A stretch of DNA of 64,000 nt from Eubacterium sp. CAG:274 (GTDB lineage Bacteria; Bacillota; Clostridia; Lachnospirales; CAG-274), in assembly GCA_000432155.1 (NCBI GenBank), contig FR888508.1, positions 220,041 through 284,040 of the forward strand, in the 5' to 3' direction. The position numbers and the translations under genes are program-made. This document shows positions 17,587 to 26,283 of the stretch, piece by piece. The notes beneath the pieces were generated by a model that saw only the letters and a program-made list of their open reading frames with translations, was not told the origin of the DNA and made no database searches. The stretch's first letter is position 1. The number at the start of each line of letters is the position of its first letter.

Positions 17587-18003
17587 TTACTTCTTCTTAG
17601 CACGCTTAGCGCCGTACTTAGAACGAGCCTGCTTTCTATCAGCAACACCTGCTGTATCAAGTGTACCTCTGATGATATGGTAACGCACACCAGGTACATC
17701 CTTTACTCTACCACCTCTTAAAAGAACAACACTATGTTCCTGTAAGTTGTGACCTTCACCAGGAATGTAAGCAGTAACTTCAATACCGTTTGAAAGACGA
17801 ACTCTGGCAATCTTTCTTAAAGCTGAGTTTGGCTTCTTAGGTGTAGCAGTCTTTACTGATGTACAAACACCACGCTTCTGTGGAGAGCTTACATCTGTCT
17901 GCTTCTTCTTAAGTGAATTAAGACCCTTCTGTAACGCAGGAGCAGTAGACTTAGTAACCTTAGTCTGTCTACCCTTTCTTACTAACTGGTTAAATGTTGG
18001 CAT
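17587..18003 (-). CDS. rpsL: 30S ribosomal protein S12
   Basis: Decoding-centre protein of the small subunit, 138 residues. It begins MPTFNQLVRKGR at 18003 with AAGGAGG nine bases upstream; the frame runs open further to 18066 but without a ribosome site. Streptomycin-site regions are intact: TPKKPNSALRKIARVRL (wild-type Lys in the KKPNSA motif) and GGRVKDVPGVRYH. First gene of the str operon, with a good promoter about 70 bp upstream. Confidence 0.99.
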   Translation of the reverse strand: MPTFNQLVRKGRQTKVTKSTAPALQKGLNSLKKKQTDVSSPQKRGVCTSVKTATPKKPNSALRKIARVRLSNGIEVTAYIPGEGHNLQEHSVVLLRGGRVKDVPGVRYHIIRGTLDTAGVADRKQARSKYGAKRAKKK

Positions 18004-18072
18004 TAACTGCACCTCCTTAAAAAAATAATAAATCTGTTTGTTGCATAATACGACCGTATCACACACCCGTAT

Positions 18073-18101
18073 ATATTAACACCTTTTAATTTCAAAGTCA
18101 A
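18073..18101 (-). promoter_or_regulatory. rpsL (str operon) promoter
   Basis: Minus-strand TTGACT (18096-18101), 17 bp, TAATAT (18073-18078). It diverges from the metK promoter about 80 bp away. Confidence 0.7.
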
Positions 18102-18181
18102 TGATTTTTTTCAAAAAAATTGCCTATTTTACAAAAGTTTTCAATAGCTTTTTTGTTATATATTTTGCCCAATTTCTACTC

Positions 18182-18210
18182 TTGACAAAGTTTTAAATTG
18201 GTGTTAGTAT
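18182..18210 (+). promoter_or_regulatory. metK promoter
   Basis: TTGACA (18182-18187), 17 bp, TAGTAT (18205-18210), about 30 bp before the riboswitch. Confidence 0.7.
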
Positions 18211-18240
18211 ATCCATTGTAAAAAATGTTATGAATATTTG

Positions 18241-18351
18241 CTTATCCAGAGAGGCGGAGGGACTAGGCCCTGTGAAGCCCAGCAACCGGCATTTTATGCA
18301 TCGGTGCTAATTCCTACGGTTTATTCCGACAGATGAGTTCACGAGAATAAG
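18241..18351 (+). ncRNA. SAM-I (S-box) riboswitch
   Basis: The aptamer begins CTTATCCAGAGAGGCGGAGG, followed by GACTAGGCCC, a GAAGCCCAGCAACC core, paired arms around GGCATTTTATGCAT, the conserved GGTGCTAATTCC segment and GATGAG near the 3' end. P1 is formed by CTTAT (18241-18245) and ATAAG (18347-18351). High S-adenosylmethionine stabilises P1 and lets the downstream terminator form, cutting metK expression (known for the class). Confidence 0.97.
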
Positions 18352-18371
18352 CCTTCGAGGGCTTTTTTTTA
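18349..18371 (+). terminator. riboswitch-controlled terminator
   Basis: AAGCC (18349-18353) pairs with GGCTT (18360-18364), then a run of T. The 5' arm shares bases with the 3' side of P1, which is a compact arrangement. Confidence 0.8.
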
Positions 18372-18425
18372 TGCCAATTTCTAAATGGTAGATATTTTTT
18401 ATAATTGAAAGGAGTTACATTAATA

Positions 18426-19598
18426 ATGAAGAAATTCTTTACTTCAGAATCTGTAACAGAAGGACATCCAGATAAAATCTGTGACCAAATTTCTGATGCA
18501 GTCCTTGATGCCATTCTTGCAAAAGACCCTATGGCAAGAGTAGCTTGTGAAACAATGACATCAACAGGTCTTATTATGATTGCTGGTGAAATTACTACTA
18601 ACTGCTATGTTGACCTTGACAAAATTGCAAGAGAAACAGTTAGAGAAATAGGTTATGATAGAGCTAAATACGGTTTCGACTGTGATAGCTGTTCTGTTCT
18701 TACTTCTTTAAAGGGACAGTCACCTGATATTGCTCAGGGTGTTAATTCATCTCTTGAAGCAAGAAATGGTGAAGCTGACAGCGACGATACTGGTGCTGGT
18801 GACCAGGGTATGATGTTCGGTTTTGCTTGCAACGAAACTGATGAATATATGCCTGCTCCAATTTATTATGCCCACAAACTTACAAGAAAATTAAGTGAAG
18901 TTAGAAAAAATGGTACTTTAAGCTACCTTCGTCCAGACGGTAAGAGTCAGGTTACTGTTGAATATGATGATAACAAGGTTATTAGAATTGACAATGTAGT
19001 TATTTCTACTCAGCACGCTCCAGAAGTTGAACACGCTCAGATTGAAAAGGACATTATCGAAAAGGTTATTAAGGCAGTTCTTCCTGCTGAACTTTTAGAT
19101 GAAAATACTAAGTATTATGTAAATCCAACAGGCAGATTTGTTGTTGGTGGTCCACAGGGCGACTGTGGTTTAACAGGTAGAAAGATTATCGTTGATACTT
19201 ACGGTGGCTATGCTAGTCATGGTGGTGGTGCATTTAGTGGTAAAGACCCAACTAAGGTAGACCGTTCAGCAGCTTATGCAGCAAGATATGTTGCAAAGAA
19301 TGTTGTTGCTAGTGGTATTGCTGATAAGTGTGAAATTCAGCTTGCTTATGCAATCGGTGTTGCTCAACCACTTTCAATCTATGTAAATACTTACGGTACT
19401 GGTAAGGTTTCTGATGAAAAGATTGTTGAAATCATTAGAGAAAACTTTGATTTAAGACCTGCCGCAATTATTAAGAACCTTGATTTAAGAAGACCAATCT
19501 ACAAGCAGACTGCTGCATATGGTCACTTTGGTAGAAGTGATATTAATGTACCTTGGGAAAAACTTGATAAGGTTGATGTTTTCAAAAGTCAGTTTTAA
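18426..19598 (+). CDS. metK: S-adenosylmethionine synthetase
   Basis: Makes S-adenosylmethionine from methionine and ATP; cytoplasmic tetramer. 390 residues. It starts MKKFFTSESVTEGHPDK, and contains GAGDQGMMFGFA, the P-loop-like GGGAFSGKDPTKVDRS and GGPQGDCGLTGRK. A TTG at 18405 is in frame but is part of the ribosome-site region; ATG at 18426 follows AAAGGAG. It is monocistronic, under the SAM-I riboswitch, and ends at a strong terminator. Confidence 0.99.
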   Translation: MKKFFTSESVTEGHPDKICDQISDAVLDAILAKDPMARVACETMTSTGLIMIAGEITTNCYVDLDKIARETVREIGYDRAKYGFDCDSCSVLTSLKGQSPDIAQGVNSSLEARNGEADSDDTGAGDQGMMFGFACNETDEYMPAPIYYAHKLTRKLSEVRKNGTLSYLRPDGKSQVTVEYDDNKVIRIDNVVISTQHAPEVEHAQIEKDIIEKVIKAVLPAELLDENTKYYVNPTGRFVVGGPQGDCGLTGRKIIVDTYGGYASHGGGAFSGKDPTKVDRSAAYAARYVAKNVVASGIADKCEIQLAYAIGVAQPLSIYVNTYGTGKVSDEKIVEIIRENFDLRPAAIIKNLDLRRPIYKQTAAYGHFGRSDINVPWEKLDKVDVFKSQF

Positions 19599-19611
19599 TT
19601 AAATAGTAAAC

Positions 19612-19639
19612 AAAACCACGCCTAAAAAGCGTGGTTTTT
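19612..19639. terminator. metK terminator (bidirectional)
   Basis: AAAACCACGC (19612-19621) pairs with GCGTGGTTTT (19629-19638). It can also stop the helicase operon coming from the other strand. Confidence 0.85.
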
Positions 19640-19757
19640 GTTATCCTATAAGGCTATTTAACATCATTTTCATTAGAATTTTCTTTTTTTCACATTTATA
19701 TTTCAATTCGTATATCCATAATAGCATTAGTGAATATGTTCATCGTTATAGTCCTTT

Positions 19758-20309
19758 TTAAAGATTAGCATTATGACATACTATTCGAAATGTCAACATC
19801 TGGTCTATATCAACATTTTCAATAGAACAAGGTACGCCTCCACGCAATGAAATTTCCAGATGATAAAATCGCATACACTGTTTTATGTGTCGAAGTAACA
19901 ACTGTGACCTTCGTTTATAACCATATTGCTTTAGCAGTGTTCTAAGCTTGATTCTCACATAATTATTTCCTTTTCCATATAAAATTCGAATCCGTATACT
20001 TTTGAAAAACAAGTCTAAGTCAGAAAAGTCGCTGGTTAATTGTTCAGCACACAAAGACCGGTTTGAACCTGCCAAATCTTTTTGTATTGCAGGAAACTCC
20101 TTATCAATAACAGGTTTATCATAGAAGTACTGTATCCAATGACAGGTGTCTAAAATAAATTTCCTTTGATTCGACCTATATGGGATAGCTAGAAATAATT
20201 TCTCGCCCTCCCATATGGAATCAAGTATTTGGATTTCATCTCTACATCCAAGTTGCATACTGCTTACAATAACCGCAATATCAAGCGTAGTATAATACAA
20301 TCTTTGCAT
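19758..20309 (-). CDS. unknown protein coupled to the helicase-HNH gene
   Basis: 183 residues, no family recognised. It has no signal peptide or membrane segment. The N-terminal 80 residues look alpha/beta; the C-terminal half is basic (KLRTLLKQYGYKRRSQLL, then HIKQCMRFYHLEISLRGG), which would suit nucleic-acid binding. The start ATG overlaps the helicase stop in a TAATG junction, so translation is coupled and the two proteins probably work together. Codon use includes CGT/CGC/CGA arginine codons that neighbouring house-keeping genes avoid, consistent with acquisition by transfer. It could be a DNA-recognition or effector subunit; this is inference only. Confidence 0.7.
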   Translation of the reverse strand: MQRLYYTTLDIAVIVSSMQLGCRDEIQILDSIWEGEKLFLAIPYRSNQRKFILDTCHWIQYFYDKPVIDKEFPAIQKDLAGSNRSLCAEQLTSDFSDLDLFFKSIRIRILYGKGNNYVRIKLRTLLKQYGYKRRSQLLLRHIKQCMRFYHLEISLRGGVPCSIENVDIDQMLTFRIVCHNANL

Positions 20310-22588
20310 TACTGGTCACCCTTTGTTCCGTTACACTGACGACAAAGAATCTGTAAATTTTCTACAACACTTTTGCCACCTTTATTCATTGGAACTATAT
20401 GGTCAACTTGAAAATAAATGCGTGACTTATCTACAACACCACAGCACGCACAATGGTAATTTCCATCTTCATCTTTTGCTTTTTCAAAAGCCTCATCTCT
20501 CAAGCTCTTTTCCAATGTAGGATTTATTTTTCCAATTTCATATAATGGTAAATCTTCCAATGCTCTAGTTCCATACTTTATATTGTTTTCTTCATCGTAA
20601 ATATCCGGATGAGACAATTTCATCAACTCAATATTCAGCTGACGGAGGAAGTACAGTTTTCTACCAAAGAACAAGCGAAGCATATTATCATCACTTGATT
20701 CCCAAAGAGAATCAACATATTCTGTTCTTTTGCGTTCACCCATATCTTCATCCCAAATATGTTGAGCAATCTTGCTTATATCAAGCTTGTTTCTATCCAC
20801 TTCAGCAAATGTATAGAATTTAGGAACAGCTTCGTATTGAGCATAATATTTCAAAATATTCATAATATCTTTTCGTTCATATGGAGGAATCATTTCTCCA
20901 CAGAAAAACGAATCTCTGCACTGTGCTTCCATTTCATCAAGCTGTGTTTCTGTCAAATATTCTTCTGTTGCACTAAAAGACTTAAACAACAAAGGAAGAG
21001 AATCCATTAAATTTTTATACGCATCTTGGGTACTATCATAGACCATTACCTGATAAGCATGGTCCATTCCATTCTCTTCAAGATATGTAAAAGCATACAT
21101 TCCAACAGGGATTCTTTTCTCAAAAGGAACTTTTTCCAACTCAGTAGTATCAACTGCATCATCCAAAATAGCTGCAAATTCCTCTATCTTAGAAATAGCA
21201 ATCATTCGTAAATCTCGTTTTACTCTTTCAGAATCATTATCCTGAAAATCATTATTTCCGTTAAACAAGCTTTCCGGATTAACCCACGCAATATGCTCAT
21301 TCCAGTGGTCAACAAAAGAAACAATGTATGCACTTGAAGTACCACCAGCTGCTGTACCACGCAACGCACGACCAACCATCTGCGTCATCAAAATTGAGGA
21401 CACAGTAGGTCTTGCCAAAAATACAGTTTTTGTTTTTGGTAAATCGACACCTTCAGTTAAAATATTGACATTGATTAAAACCTGTAATTTTCCATTTCTG
21501 TAATCCTCAAGCTTTTTTTCATTATCTTCTCGGCTAATAGTCACACCTGTAGCAGCATCTCTAACCGATGATACAATGAAGTCAGCTTTTATACCAGCTT
21601 TTTTGAAAAGAGATGTCAACTGAATCGCATGAATTACATTAACAGCAAAGAGGATTGTCTGACCATATTCATCCTGCTTTGCCTTATATGTTTCAACAAT
21701 CAATTTGTTACGGGCAGCACTATCTGCCATCTGTTGTGCAACTTCATCTGGCAAAATATCTAAATGCTGAATGTTTTCCCACGCATCAACGCCAAGTGAA
21801 TCGCCATATTCTTCATCTGTATAAAAACTTTCAAATATCGGCTTTGCAAGAATCTGTCTATTAATAAGTTCTTTAAGTCCAATTTGATATGTAATACCAA
21901 CATCTCCATGAACAACTTGTCCATTAAAAATACCGTCAGTATAGATTTTTGCCAAAAGTCCCTGCTCTTCTTCAGCAGTACGGAACGGAGTTGCAGTCAA
22001 TCCAATTATCTTTAAGTCAGGAATCTTTGCCTTTACATAGTCTATAACTTTTCTATATGTTTTAGCAGTTGAATGATGTGCTTCATCTACAATTAAATAC
22101 AGCTCTTTTTCGCCTTCAAGCCATTTATCCAATCGTTCAATATTTCTACCAATACTATCCTTACTAACAATCAACAAATTATCACTAGAACGAATATCAC
22201 TTGTCCTGTCATGACTTGATGCACCAGAAACAATTCTAAAGCAGAAAGAAGAAATATGAGGAACAACTTCTTTATAAGCAAACTTTTGGAATGACTCAGC
22301 AGCCTGATCAAGTAGCATTTGACGATGGGCAATCCAAAGAATTTTCTTTTTCTTATCAATTGCATTTTTTAATAGCCACATAGAGGCAGTATATGTCTTA
22401 CCACCGCCAGTAGGAAGAACTACCAATGTACTATAAGATGATTCTTGATTCATCTTATCCAATGCTTCCATTGCCTTTTTCTGATGCTCATAAGGTGTTC
22501 TGATATTTGTGCCTTTTTTAGGAAAAATATCACCAAATGATTTAACTTCCATATAATTTGTAAAATTTTGCTTGTCCATTTCTTTCAT
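20309..22588 (-). CDS. superfamily 2 DEAH-type helicase with C-terminal HNH nuclease domain
   Basis: A 759-residue fusion. Helicase motifs are in order: Q-like YEHQKKA (33-39), Walker A PTGGGKT (59-65), AHRQ (87-90), DEAH (168-171), TATPFR (198-203), then NVNILTEGVDLP (373-384) and QMVGRALRG (403-411) in the second RecA domain. After a middle region of about 280 residues without known motifs, residues 711-759 form an HNH domain with two cysteine pairs (CACC and CRQC) around DHIVPMNKGG and ENLQILC. This resembles restriction-type helicases fused to a nuclease, as seen in phage-defence cassettes. The gene is flanked by terminators and coupled to the unknown 183-residue protein. I cannot match it to a named defence system. 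Confidence 0.88.
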   Translation of the reverse strand: MKEMDKQNFTNYMEVKSFGDIFPKKGTNIRTPYEHQKKAMEALDKMNQESSYSTLVVLPTGGGKTYTASMWLLKNAIDKKKKILWIAHRQMLLDQAAESFQKFAYKEVVPHISSFCFRIVSGASSHDRTSDIRSSDNLLIVSKDSIGRNIERLDKWLEGEKELYLIVDEAHHSTAKTYRKVIDYVKAKIPDLKIIGLTATPFRTAEEEQGLLAKIYTDGIFNGQVVHGDVGITYQIGLKELINRQILAKPIFESFYTDEEYGDSLGVDAWENIQHLDILPDEVAQQMADSAARNKLIVETYKAKQDEYGQTILFAVNVIHAIQLTSLFKKAGIKADFIVSSVRDAATGVTISREDNEKKLEDYRNGKLQVLINVNILTEGVDLPKTKTVFLARPTVSSILMTQMVGRALRGTAAGGTSSAYIVSFVDHWNEHIAWVNPESLFNGNNDFQDNDSERVKRDLRMIAISKIEEFAAILDDAVDTTELEKVPFEKRIPVGMYAFTYLEENGMDHAYQVMVYDSTQDAYKNLMDSLPLLFKSFSATEEYLTETQLDEMEAQCRDSFFCGEMIPPYERKDIMNILKYYAQYEAVPKFYTFAEVDRNKLDISKIAQHIWDEDMGERKRTEYVDSLWESSDDNMLRLFFGRKLYFLRQLNIELMKLSHPDIYDEENNIKYGTRALEDLPLYEIGKINPTLEKSLRDEAFEKAKDEDGNYHCACCGVVDKSRIYFQVDHIVPMNKGGKSVVENLQILCRQCNGTKGDQ

Positions 22589-22864
22589 TAGTTTACCCCA
22601 TTTCTCTCTATATCGTTCTAAAATATTCCATCGCTTCTTAGATTATTTTTATGTCAACAATAAGACTGTCTGTAATTTTCATATTTTGACAGATTATAGT
22701 TCTTACAATCATAAATTTTACACATATTCATTTTTAAAAAAAATAACTAAAAATTTTTTTAATTGTATACAAAATATTTTAACATACTATTAATCTATTA
22801 GCAATAGTCATTCAACAACACATTATCTATGATAAATTTTTACTTGCGTATGCAAATTTTAACA
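22589..22864. other. AT-rich spacer upstream of the helicase operon
   Basis: About 275 bp with no gene or clear structure; it should hold the promoter of the helicase pair on the minus strand, but none stands out. Confidence 0.4.
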
Positions 22865-22911
22865 AAAAAGAGGACTTTTGTTTTATAAATCAACAAAAAA
22901 GTCCTCTTTTT
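22865..22911. terminator. long bidirectional terminator
   Basis: A perfect 15-bp stem, AAAAAGAGGACTTTT (22865-22879) with AAAAGTCCTCTTTTT (22897-22911), 17-base loop. It ends the operon 24490-22940 on the minus strand. Confidence 0.85.
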
Positions 22912-22939
22912 CATATTGGTGTTTTTCACGCCACATTTT

Positions 22940-23101
22940 TCATTTTCTCTTACCTATATTAAAATATGCTAATACTGCAACTATCAAACACAACACCATT
23001 GCAGCTATTCTCATACCATCAAATCCAACTTTTAACGCCCATATAAACTCTACAACAAAAAGAGCGAGAAATATTGTCATTTTTAAAATTCTTTTATCCA
23101 T
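22940..23101 (-). CDS. small membrane protein, 53 aa
   Basis: Begins MDKRILKMTIFLALFVVEF and ends in a second hydrophobic stretch rich in Val/Leu, then GKRK. Two membrane helices are likely. AAGGAG sits five bases before ATG and the gene starts nine bases after the GNAT stop, with a strong terminator behind it, so I take it as real. Function unknown. Confidence 0.7.
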   Translation of the reverse strand: MDKRILKMTIFLALFVVEFIWALKVGFDGMRIAAMVLCLIVAVLAYFNIGKRK

Positions 23102-23110
23102 ATTATCTCC

Positions 23111-23650
23111 TTATATATCGTATAACTTTGGTTCAAAGCCTTTAATTTTTATTTTTGTAAGCACTTTTTCAAATTCACTTTTTCTGAACTCACCTTTGTT
23201 GCACATTATTTCTAAATTTATACCAAAAAACGAAATTCCACAATTAGCTCTCTTAAATCCATTTCTTTCGTAAAATGCAACTCTCTTTTTTCTCTGTTCA
23301 AAATTTTCAGCATTTACTTCATCAATTCTTTCCATATCTAGTGCTATTTGATAATCACTGTATACATTCTGCAACTTCTGTAAAGCCTTACTGCCTTTTC
23401 CCTGTCCTCTAAATTTCTTGTCTATTGCAAAATAACTTAAATAACATTCTCTATTTTCACTATCCGTTATTATTATTGCAAAACCTGCAAATTCATCATC
23501 ATAAAAAGCCCAGCCATCACAACCACATTCATCTAAAAGATTGATTAACTTTTCAGAGGGTATCCTTTCTTCTTTTGGAAAGGCTTCGTCATTTAAGCTA
23601 TACAACTTTTCTTTATCCTTAAAGTTATCATCTATCTTTATAAATTCCAT
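23111..23650 (-). CDS. GNAT-family N-acetyltransferase
   Basis: A 179-residue protein with the GNAT fold. The acetyl-CoA loop (Q/RxxGxG/A) reads FRGQGKGSKALQ near residues 83-94, after the beta-4 strand CYLSYFAIDKKF, and RVAFYERNGFKRA is the usual beta-5/alpha-4 region. The substrate cannot be told. AGGAG precedes the ATG, five bases after the DUF6485 stop. Confidence 0.88.
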   Translation of the reverse strand: MEFIKIDDNFKDKEKLYSLNDEAFPKEERIPSEKLINLLDECGCDGWAFYDDEFAGFAIIITDSENRECYLSYFAIDKKFRGQGKGSKALQKLQNVYSDYQIALDMERIDEVNAENFEQRKKRVAFYERNGFKRANCGISFFGINLEIMCNKGEFRKSEFEKVLTKIKIKGFEPKLYDI

Positions 23651-23655
23651 ACTTT

Positions 23656-23874
23656 TTACTCCTCTCTTTTATTCTTTAAAACCAATTTTGCAAAATCTTC
23701 ATAGTAATAGCTTTCCATTTCACTTGCATTACCAACTTTATTAAAGAAACAACTTGGAATTTCTCCCTCTTTCAAATTCTTGGCAATACATAACGAGCAA
23801 CCTTTATTATGATTAGTTGGATGAAATGGACATTTTAAATCTTTACATGTACAAAACTTACTTAAATTTTCCAT
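23656..23874 (-). CDS. DUF6485-like cysteine-rich small protein
   Basis: 72 residues starting MENLSKFCTCKDLKCPFHP. Cysteines in CTCKDLKC, GCSLCIAKN and SCFF probably bind a metal. It matches the small Clostridial family I know as DUF6485, of unknown function. The ATG at 23874 is preferred because GGAG at the end of the glycosylase gene lies seven bases upstream; a longer start would overlap that gene. Confidence 0.75.
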   Translation of the reverse strand: MENLSKFCTCKDLKCPFHPTNHNKGCSLCIAKNLKEGEIPSCFFNKVGNASEMESYYYEDFAKLVLKNKREE

Positions 23875-23875
23875 A

Positions 23876-24490
23876 TTATTTCTCCATTTTATCATTTAAA
23901 CAGCCGCCAGAAACTTCCCATAAATACATACTTGCTACAGAACCATAAGGGCTATATCGTTTTCTATATTTTTCAAATAAATCTTTTGTAATTTCTTTTT
24001 TATTGTATAAAATTTTCATACCATTTTTTATACCAAAATCGCCATAACTTAATACATCCATTCTGTTCATAGAAAATATAAGAACCATTTCAGCAGTCCA
24101 TTTACCTATACCGTCTAATGTACACAATTCTTTTATTGCATCATTGTCTGATTTTTCATAAAGAGCTTCTATACTAAATTCTTTTTCCAAAACCTTTCTT
24201 GAAAAATCCTTTATCCATATAGCCTTTTTAGCTGAAATCCCTATACCTTCTAAATCTGTATTATATATATTTTCAGGAGTAACTTTACCTACCCTATTTA
24301 TAAATCTATTCCATATTGTATCAAGAGCTTTATTAGAAATTTGTTGACCAACAATATTTTTCACAATGCAAACAAATATATCTGGCTCAAGTTTTCTCTC
24401 CACAACTCCAACTTTATCAATAACAGTTGCTAATTTTTTATCTTTTTTCTTTAAATAGTTTAACTCTTTTTCTCCGTACTTAAAATACAT
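23876..24490 (-). CDS. DNA-3-methyladenine glycosylase (AlkA-type, HhH-GPD)
   Basis: A base-excision-repair enzyme that removes alkylated purines. 204 residues. The helix-hairpin-helix reads LDGIGKWTAEMVL (near 126-138) and the catalytic Asp is in SYGDFGIKNG. IVGQQISNKALDTIW is the conserved alpha segment of the family. It lacks AlkA's extra N-terminal domain, which is usual for the short Firmicutes form. First gene of the run toward DUF6485, GNAT and the small membrane protein. Confidence 0.9.
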   Translation of the reverse strand: MYFKYGEKELNYLKKKDKKLATVIDKVGVVERKLEPDIFVCIVKNIVGQQISNKALDTIWNRFINRVGKVTPENIYNTDLEGIGISAKKAIWIKDFSRKVLEKEFSIEALYEKSDNDAIKELCTLDGIGKWTAEMVLIFSMNRMDVLSYGDFGIKNGMKILYNKKEITKDLFEKYRKRYSPYGSVASMYLWEVSGGCLNDKMEK

Positions 24491-24508
24491 ATATACCTCT
24501 TACAAAAA

Positions 24509-24532
24509 GCGAGGTACTAAAAAGTACCCCGC
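24509..24532 (-). terminator. terminator of the 24539-24922 gene
   Basis: GCGAGGTACT and AGTACCCCGC pair (one mismatch) around a four-base loop; TTTTTG follows on the minus strand. Confidence 0.75.
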
Positions 24533-24538
24533 CCTAAA

Positions 24539-24922
24539 TTAACTTATAAAAAATTTCATAATATGTTTGCCTTTTTCTCCGTCCATATTACCCCTTATAT
24601 AAAGGTAATCAGAAGTTCTAAAAAGGAAATTACCAGCAAAAGCACCTACAATCTGTTCTTTACCATCTACAAAATCTTTATAACTAGCATCATAAGAACA
24701 AAATGCCTTACCAATATGAACATCTTCTATTATTCTATCGTTATGATACATTGTGCAAACAACATGTCTACCCTCAACTCTAGTACAAATAATTTTAAGA
24801 TTTTCTTGAGGGCACTCCCATATTTCATTTACTTTAGGAAGAACTATTGCCACATTCTGATATAATGCAAATAGAAAATATAAAACTAAAAGAACACCTA
24901 AAATAGGTAAAAATGTACTCAT
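24539..24922 (-). CDS. membrane-anchored unknown protein
   Basis: 127 residues. A single hydrophobic N-terminal segment (residues 4-24, LPILGVLLVLYFLFALYQN) anchors a beta-rich domain of about 100 residues. No family recognised. It lies 13 bases after ychF and before a terminator, so it is probably the last gene of that transcript. Confidence 0.65.
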   Translation of the reverse strand: MSTFLPILGVLLVLYFLFALYQNVAIVLPKVNEIWECPQENLKIICTRVEGRHVVCTMYHNDRIIEDVHIGKAFCSYDASYKDFVDGKEQIVGAFAGNFLFRTSDYLYIRGNMDGEKGKHIMKFFIS

Positions 24923-24935
24923 ATAAACTCAATCC

Positions 24936-26030
24936 TTATACATTAAATCTGAATAAAACAACATCTCCGTCTTTCATAACATAATCCTTACCTTCACTAC
25001 GGTAAACACCAGCTTCCTTAGCTGCTGCTACAGAACCAAGTTTTACAAGGTCATCATATGTTACAACTTCAGCACGAATGAAACCTCTTTCGAAGTCAGT
25101 ATGTATTTTACCAGCTGCCTGAGGTGCTTTTGTACCCTCTGTAATAGTCCATGCTCTTACTTCCTGTTCGCCGGCTGTAAGGTAAGAAATAAGACCAAGT
25201 AACTTATAACTTGCAGCAATAAGTCTATCAAGACCGCTTGTTTCACAGCCTAAATCAGCTAAAAATTCAAGTTTTTCATCGTTTTCAAGTTCGGCAATTT
25301 CTTCTTCAATTTTTGCACAAACAACGAATACCCCTGAACCTTCTTCCGCTGCTCTTTCTCTAACAGCCTGTACATGAACATTGCTAGCACCATCATCAGC
25401 TAAATCTTCTTCGCCAACATTAGCAGCGTAGAGAACTGGCTTTCTGCTTAAAAGTGTAAGTGAGTCAACAAAAGCTAAATCATCATCATCAAATTCAATA
25501 GTTCTTGCATTCTTACCTTCTTCAAGAACAGTCTTAATTTTCTTTAAAATTTCAACTTCTCTAGCAAGAGATTTGTCATTCATAGCCTGCTTCTGTGTCT
25601 TAGCAATTCTCTTATCAACAACATCAAGGTCAGCAAGAATAAGTTCTAATTCAATAGTTTCAATATCTCTTACAGGGTCAACCTTTGCATCAACATGAAC
25701 TACATTTGTGTCTTCAAAACAACGCACAACATGAACAATAGCATCTACTTCTCTGATATGAGAAAGGAACTTGTTACCTAAGCCTTCACCCTGACTAGCA
25801 CCCTTTACAAGACCAGCAATATCAACGAATTCAATAACAGCAGGAGTCTTTTTCTTTGCTGTATACATTTCTTCCAATACATCAAGTCTTTTGTCCGGAA
25901 CAGGAACAATACCTACATTAGGGTCTATTGTACAGAATGGATAATTTGCAGCTTCTGCACCACCACCAGCAAGTGAATTAAATAATGTACTTTTGCCTAC
26001 ATTTGGCAAACCAACAATTCCGAGTTTCAT
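24936..26030 (-). CDS. ychF: OBG-family ATPase YchF
   Basis: A ribosome-associated P-loop ATPase linked to oxidative-stress control in other bacteria. 364 residues, standard. P loop GLPNVGKSTLFN at residues 6-17, DIAGLVKGASQGEGLGN is the switch II region, and the variant NxxE-type specificity loop (ANVGEED) that favours ATP replaces NKxD. The C-terminal TGS domain is intact (EVRAWTITEGTKAPQAAG, GFIRAEVV). Four TGGTAC repeats lie in its upstream region. Confidence 0.97.
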   Translation of the reverse strand: MKLGIVGLPNVGKSTLFNSLAGGGAEAANYPFCTIDPNVGIVPVPDKRLDVLEEMYTAKKKTPAVIEFVDIAGLVKGASQGEGLGNKFLSHIREVDAIVHVVRCFEDTNVVHVDAKVDPVRDIETIELELILADLDVVDKRIAKTQKQAMNDKSLAREVEILKKIKTVLEEGKNARTIEFDDDDLAFVDSLTLLSRKPVLYAANVGEEDLADDGASNVHVQAVRERAAEEGSGVFVVCAKIEEEIAELENDEKLEFLADLGCETSGLDRLIAASYKLLGLISYLTAGEQEVRAWTITEGTKAPQAAGKIHTDFERGFIRAEVVTYDDLVKLGSVAAAKEAGVYRSEGKDYVMKDGDVVLFRFNV

Positions 26031-26096
26031 AATAAAATCCTTTCCTTTTCTTTATTGCTTATTTTAATGGCTTTTTAGCCTTTTATTCGTATATTA

Positions 26097-26145
26097 GTAC
26101 CAACTATGTAAATCTTGTACCAGCTTATGTACCAATTGCGTACCA
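26097..26145 (-). promoter_or_regulatory. four TGGTAC repeats upstream of ychF
   Basis: GTACCA starts at 26097, 26117, 26129 and 26140 (TGGTAC on the minus strand), so spacings are 20, 12 and 11 bp, near one or two helical turns. Three copies are preceded by T or TT. The cluster lies 67-115 bp before the ychF start and looks like a multi-site operator. Confidence 0.5.
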
Positions 26146-26236
26146 ATTTTTCGAGAAAATATATTAAATCACATCAACTATCAAGATTTTATGCCCTTAT
26201 AATAATTTTATAGTAAAATCTTTTCTTTATTGCAAA

Positions 26237-26269
26237 ATAATAGGAGAGTAAATTATCCTCTCCTATTAT
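26237..26269. terminator. terminator of the 60-aa protein gene
   Basis: Perfect 12-bp arms ATAATAGGAGAG and CTCTCCTATTAT around a nine-base loop; T-rich on the minus-strand side. Confidence 0.7.
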
Positions 26270-26283
26270 AAAATATTTTTTAA

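Noticed and set aside
22878..23273. Plus-strand open frame across the GNAT and small membrane protein genes
   Set aside because: It lies antisense to two better-supported genes and has no ribosome site.
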